From NCBI GenBank assembly GCA_031282925.1, contig JAITCT010000208.1, positions 1 to 8,147 on the forward strand: a stretch of 8,147 nt of DNA, written 5' to 3'. Origin of the DNA: Dysgonamonadaceae bacterium. GTDB taxonomy: Bacteria > Bacteroidota > Bacteroidia > Bacteroidales > Azobacteroidaceae. Shown here in pieces: positions 5,819-8,147 of the stretch (positions are counted from its first letter, which is position 1; every line of letters starts with the position of its first letter). The notes under the pieces are model-generated. The model was not told the DNA's origin. It was given only the letters and a program-made list of their open reading frames with translations, and searched no databases. The position numbers and the translations under genes are program-made.

Positions 5819-6006
5819 AAGCCGTTTACCGCGTAGCGCCTGACGACATCGTCATCAACAACCCTTCGGAACTGCTGATTGTGATACCGCAGCTGCTTGC
5901 GGATACCTACCGGCTGGAGATTACTACGCAGTTCATCGGTAACAGTACGCAATATCTTAAAACCCCGCGCACGGCGGTATTCGACAAAATACTGACCGTT
6001 AAGTAA
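5818..6006 (+). pseudogene. 3' remnant of a DUF4469-type (HU-related/Ig-fold) gene
   Basis: Sixty-two codons followed by TAA encode a tail that resembles, from my knowledge of the family, the end of Bacteroidales DUF4469 proteins. The recognisable segments are DIVINNPSELLIVIPQL (10-26), TYRLEITTQF (30-39) and the terminal PRTAVFDKILTV (50-61). Those proteins carry an N-terminal HU-like DNA-binding domain and a C-terminal Ig-like domain, about 230 residues in all. Only the last quarter is present. The frame is open further upstream, but the translation there is not similar to the family, and no plausible start is seen. The 5' limit coincides with the hairpin repeat at 5779-5818. I read it as a decayed, truncated gene. 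A short expressed protein is unlikely. Confidence 0.6.
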
Positions 6007-6042
6007 ATCTGTCGTACGCCTGCGGGTTGCCTGTGTGCGGTT

Positions 6043-6125
6043 GACGAAGACGGGCGACTTCGGGTGACGAAGACGGGCGACTACGGGCGGCGAAGACGGG
6101 CGACTATGGGCGGCGAAGACGGGCG
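6043..6125. repeat. 23-base GC-rich tandem repeat, about 3.6 copies
   Basis: Units start at 6043, 6066, 6089 and 6112 and follow the pattern GRCGAAGACGGGCGACTWYG plus GGT or GGC. The last copy is cut off at the C-run. The period is not a multiple of three, and the tract begins 36 bases after the stop of the DUF4469 remnant. It is noncoding, is probably variable in copy number, and ends at a run of nine C. Confidence 0.85.
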
Positions 6126-6219
6126 CCCCCCCCCGTTGGTGCGAGGCTGCGCCTCGCGCCGTCTATCTATATTGACAATCGATAATTAGGGGATTTATTT
6201 TGCCGCACTGCGTCATTGC
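6126..6219 (+). repeat. Composite dispersed repeat (hairpin + module B + CGTCATTGC), copy 1, with C9 tract
   Basis: A run of nine C (6126-6134) leads into GTTGG and a hairpin, GGTGCGAGGC (6138-6147) with GCCTCGCGCC (6151-6160) around TGC. Then comes GTCTATCTATATTGACAATC, then GATAATTAGGGGATTTATTT, then GCCGCACTGCGTCATTGC. The same order is seen at 7956-8040. The hairpin closing pairs differ in a compensated way between the two copies. There is no open reading frame, so if the element is mobile it must depend on an enzyme encoded elsewhere. Confidence 0.8.
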
Positions 6220-6310
6220 GAGCCGCGAAGCGGCGAAGCAATCCAGAGAACAACCGCAGTATATTCCCTGATTGCTTCAGGCTAACGCCTTCGCGATGAT
6301 GCAATGAGGC
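6211..6310. repeat. Twin-hairpin REP/BIME-like palindromic element
   Basis: The left half (6214-6243) is CATTGCGAG, GCCGC-GAA-GCGGC, then GAAGCAATC: an ATTGC/GCAAT outer stem enclosing a perfect 5-base inner hairpin. The right half (6270-6306) is an inverted, diverged version: GATTGC, AGGC-TAAC-GCCT, then GCAATG. The halves are separated by 26 bases. The CGTCATTGCGAG...GAAGCAATCC pattern belongs to a repeat seen in many bacterial genomes. Here it fuses directly to the composite repeat, and in the copy at 8031-8039 only its first 9 bases remain. It ends about 50 bases before the lipoprotein start. Confidence 0.7.
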
Positions 6311-6358
6311 CAAATTTACAACAAAATAAAAATTCACAAATAAAAAATGTATGTACAA

Positions 6359-7084
6359 ATGAAAAAAACAATCCTATTTTTAACCGCCGGTTTATTGTTA
6401 TTAAGTTCCTGCGCTCCGAAAATTTCCACAAGAATTGCTAAAAGTTATGCAACGCTGGATTATTTGGAAGAAGTAAGGATTTTCGGACTTCAGGATGCAG
6501 TTCCTTCCGGCGCCGAAACGCTTGGAACCGTGAAAATCGGAGATACAGGGTTTTCAACCGACTGTAATTTTGAAACAGTGATTGATAAAGCTAAAAATGA
6601 AGCCCGGAAAGTCGGCGGAAATGCTTTGAAAATAACAAAACATACTCCGCCCAGTTTCTGGGGCAGCTCATGCCACCGGATTACGGCAACTATTTTAAAA
6701 GTGGAAAACTTTGACAGTGTAATTTCGGAAGCCGCAGACAGTTCGTTAACCGGCGCCGGTTATGCCCTGCTGCATGTTTACCGCAACGGCGGACCCGGGG
6801 CGCTGATGAGCTATGATTTGCATTTGGGCGATACCGTCATTTGCAGGCTTAGCGACAGGTCGAAAAAAACCGTAACGGTTTATAAAGACGGGCTGAATAC
6901 TTTATGGGCGCGAACGGAGAAAAAGGTTGAAATTCCGATAGATATTCAGTTTGGAAAAGAGTATTACATCCGTTGCGGCATAGCAACCGGTTTTTTTGTC
7001 GGGCATCCTCAAATCGAAATGATTGATAGCAAAACGGGAAAATTAGAGTTTCAGGCTATTTCAAATAACAAAACAAATGAATAA
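6359..7084 (+). CDS. Lipoprotein with DUF2846-like C-terminal half
   Basis: The 241-residue product has a lipoprotein signal peptide: MKKTILFLTAGLLLLSSC, with lipobox LSSC and the acylated Cys18. Residues 19-120 form a domain with conserved-looking CNFETVIDKAKNEARKVGGN (69-88) and PSFWGSSCHRI (98-108), including two cysteines (69, 105) that may pair. Residues 128-235 look like a beta-sandwich of the DUF2846 kind: YALLHVYRNGG, a GD turn, a basic strand, then IQFGKEYYIRCGIATGFFVGHP near the end. The exact function is unknown; an envelope-anchored role is inferred. The ATG at 6359 starts a normal signal peptide; an in-frame ATG at 6347 would add MYVQ. The next gene starts 3 bases after the stop, so the two form an operon. 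No clear promoter was found upstream. Confidence 0.75.
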   Translation: MKKTILFLTAGLLLLSSCAPKISTRIAKSYATLDYLEEVRIFGLQDAVPSGAETLGTVKIGDTGFSTDCNFETVIDKAKNEARKVGGNALKITKHTPPSFWGSSCHRITATILKVENFDSVISEAADSSLTGAGYALLHVYRNGGPGALMSYDLHLGDTVICRLSDRSKKTVTVYKDGLNTLWARTEKKVEIPIDIQFGKEYYIRCGIATGFFVGHPQIEMIDSKTGKLEFQAISNNKTNE

Positions 7085-7087
7085 CAC

Positions 7088-7936
7088 ATGAAAAATTTAA
7101 TAATCAAGAGCGTTCCGGTTCTCATATTGCTGCTGATGTTTCCGGCTATACATCAAGCTCAAGACCTGATAGTTACCCACAAGGGCGATTCGCTGAACTG
7201 TAAAATAACAAAAATCAAGGGCGGCAATGTTTATTTCACATTCAAACATAAAGAGGAGGTTAGAAACACGCTGCTGCCTCAATCCCAGGTTAATTATTAT
7301 CAATACGGCTATTATCCGGTGCCGGAAGTGTCGGCCAGAGAAGTATATCACAATGCGATATATCCGCATTACAGAATTGCAGTCGACGGCGGGTGGAGTT
7401 ACAGGACAGTTCCGCTTGCCGAGGGCGCTCCGTCTGCGTTGAAATCGGGATTTCATTATGGCCTGGATTTATCTTACTTTTTCACCGAATATCTGGGAGC
7501 CGGATTCAGATACAATGATTTTCTGTCTAAAGCCGAAATAATCTCGCCCGGTTCCGGAAAATCGAAAGACAATATTTCCATCCGGTTTATCGGCCCGTAT
7601 TTCAGTACAAGGTTTTTGAACTCAAGCAAAACAAATGCTTTATTTTTGAATTTAGGTATAGGCTATACGGGTTATAAAGATCAAGCGCAAGTGATTGCCG
7701 GAGGCGATAAAATCACACTGACGGGAAATACGGCAGGCATAAGTTATGATATCGGTTACGATATCGGCGTCTCGAAAGATTTGGCAATAGGATTTCAACT
7801 ATCTCTGTACACGGGCATATTGAGTCAATTCAAATCAACGAAGGGGAATCACACGGAAACAATAGTACTGGAAAAAGGTCAGTATGAAGGTTTGTCCCGG
7901 ATAGCAGTATCCGTCGGATTAAGATTTAACAAATAA
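7088..7936 (+). CDS. Outer-membrane beta-barrel protein
   Basis: The 282-residue protein has a Sec signal peptide (hydrophobic core VPVLILLLMFPAI, probable cleavage after HQA at residue 24). A short N-terminal module, DLIVTHKGDSLNCKITKIKGGNVYF (26-50), is of a kind often found before Bacteroidota barrels. From about residue 90 to the end, alternating amphipathic strands rich in Tyr, Phe and Gly appear (YRIAVDGGWSYRT, GFHYGLDLSYFFTEYLGAGFRYNDFL, NALFLNLGIGYTGY, IGFQLSLYTGIL, RIAVSVGLRFNK). Together they suggest a small transmembrane barrel of about 8 to 10 strands whose last strand ends the protein. It is translated immediately after the lipoprotein gene, so the two probably act together at the outer membrane. 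Substrate or role unknown. Confidence 0.75.
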   Translation: MKNLIIKSVPVLILLLMFPAIHQAQDLIVTHKGDSLNCKITKIKGGNVYFTFKHKEEVRNTLLPQSQVNYYQYGYYPVPEVSAREVYHNAIYPHYRIAVDGGWSYRTVPLAEGAPSALKSGFHYGLDLSYFFTEYLGAGFRYNDFLSKAEIISPGSGKSKDNISIRFIGPYFSTRFLNSSKTNALFLNLGIGYTGYKDQAQVIAGGDKITLTGNTAGISYDIGYDIGVSKDLAIGFQLSLYTGILSQFKSTKGNHTETIVLEKGQYEGLSRIAVSVGLRFNK

Positions 7937-7955
7937 AGGATTTTAAAATACAAGC

Positions 7956-8040
7956 TCCCCGCTGGCGTGAGGTTCTACCTCGCGCCGTCTATATTGACAA
8001 TTGATAATTAGGGGATTTATTCAGCCTCACTGCGTCATTG
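7956..8040 (+). repeat. Composite dispersed repeat, copy 2
   Basis: CCCCGCTGG leads into a hairpin, GGCGTGAGGT (7963-7972) with ACCTCGCGCC (7976-7985) around TCT. Then come GTCTATATTGACAATTGATA, ATTAGGGGATTTATT and CACTGCGTCATTGC. It matches 6131-6219 in order and mostly in sequence. The module-C palindrome is cut after its first bases, at CTGTAAAAG. It stands about 20 bases after the barrel gene and could weakly terminate transcription as a hairpin, but without a T-run. Confidence 0.8.
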
Positions 8041-8061
8041 CTGTAAAAGTCAACTAATTCG

Positions 8062-8094
8062 TTACATGTTTGTATCTTTATAACGAACATGTAA
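8062..8094 (+). promoter_or_regulatory. Palindromic operator overlapping a Bacteroidetes-type promoter
   Basis: TTACATGTTTGT (8062-8073) and ACGAACATGTAA (8083-8094) are inverted copies matching at 11 of 12 positions around 9 bases. TATCTTTA (8073-8080), one base from TAnnTTTG, lies in the centre of the palindrome. A regulator dimer bound here would cover the -7 region, which suggests repression of the gene starting at 8106. The regulator is not identifiable from the window. Confidence 0.5.
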
Positions 8095-8105
8095 AAACGA
8101 AAAAA

Positions 8106-8147
8106 ATGACAAACTCAACATTACTCTCGCACACCCTTGCCCGTCGG
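8106..8147 (+). CDS. Start of an unidentified gene, cut by the window edge
   Basis: An ATG in an A-rich, Bacteroidota-like start context opens 14 codons (MTNSTLLSHTLARR) that run off the window. It lies 11 bases after the palindromic promoter region. Too little is present to assign a family. I base the call on the position behind the promoter and on the start context. Confidence 0.4.
   Translation, partial: MTNSTLLSHTLARR

Noticed and set aside
5647..5952. 101-residue minus-strand frame over the DUF4469 remnant and hairpin
   Set aside because: It covers a promoter, a repeat and the opposite strand of a family-like sequence, with no recognisable domain. The plus-strand frame explains the conservation better.

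Overview
This window looks like chromosomal DNA from an anaerobic, nitrogen-fixing member of the Bacteroidales (Bacteroidota). Three things support that. Short promoters of the Bacteroidetes type (TAnnTTTG at -7, in one case with TTTG 20 bases upstream) lie in front of several genes. Recognisable Shine-Dalgarno sites are absent. The protein families are typical of the group: a glucosaminidase-LysM protein, a DUF4469-type remnant, and a lipoprotein/beta-barrel pair. The species cannot be named from the sequence alone.

Layout. Bases 1-878 hold no convincing gene. They contain a small hairpin, then a striking array of 22 TGCCGGCA palindromes spaced exactly 21 bases apart (142-590), then one copy of a dispersed repeat, then the nifV control region with a near-consensus sigma-54 promoter (840-855). 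nifV (homocitrate synthase, 879-2024) and nifA (sigma-54-dependent nitrogen fixation activator, 2104-3666) follow on the plus strand. nifA runs tail to tail into cdd (cytidine deaminase, minus strand), overlapping it by 31 bases. A secreted glucosaminidase with two LysM repeats (4178-5089) is convergent with a gamma-carbonic-anhydrase-like hexapeptide protein (5098-5613, minus).

Bases 5614-6358 are repeat-rich. They hold the promoter of the hexapeptide gene, a strong hairpin placed exactly where a DUF4469-type gene has lost its 5' part, the surviving 62-codon tail of that gene, a 23-base tandem repeat, a run of nine C, a composite dispersed repeat and a twin-hairpin (REP/BIME-like) element. 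After this comes a two-gene operon encoding a lipoprotein with a DUF2846-like C-terminal half and an outer-membrane beta-barrel protein. A second complete copy of the composite repeat follows. The window ends at a palindrome-covered promoter and the first 14 codons of an unidentified gene.

How the genes work together: NifA with sigma-54 RNA polymerase would activate the nifV promoter, and NifV makes the homocitrate ligand of the nitrogenase FeMo cofactor. The other genes are housekeeping or envelope functions with no evident link to nitrogen fixation. The structural nif genes must lie outside the window. The most unusual element is the 21-base palindromic array just upstream of nifV, which no standard feature class explains.
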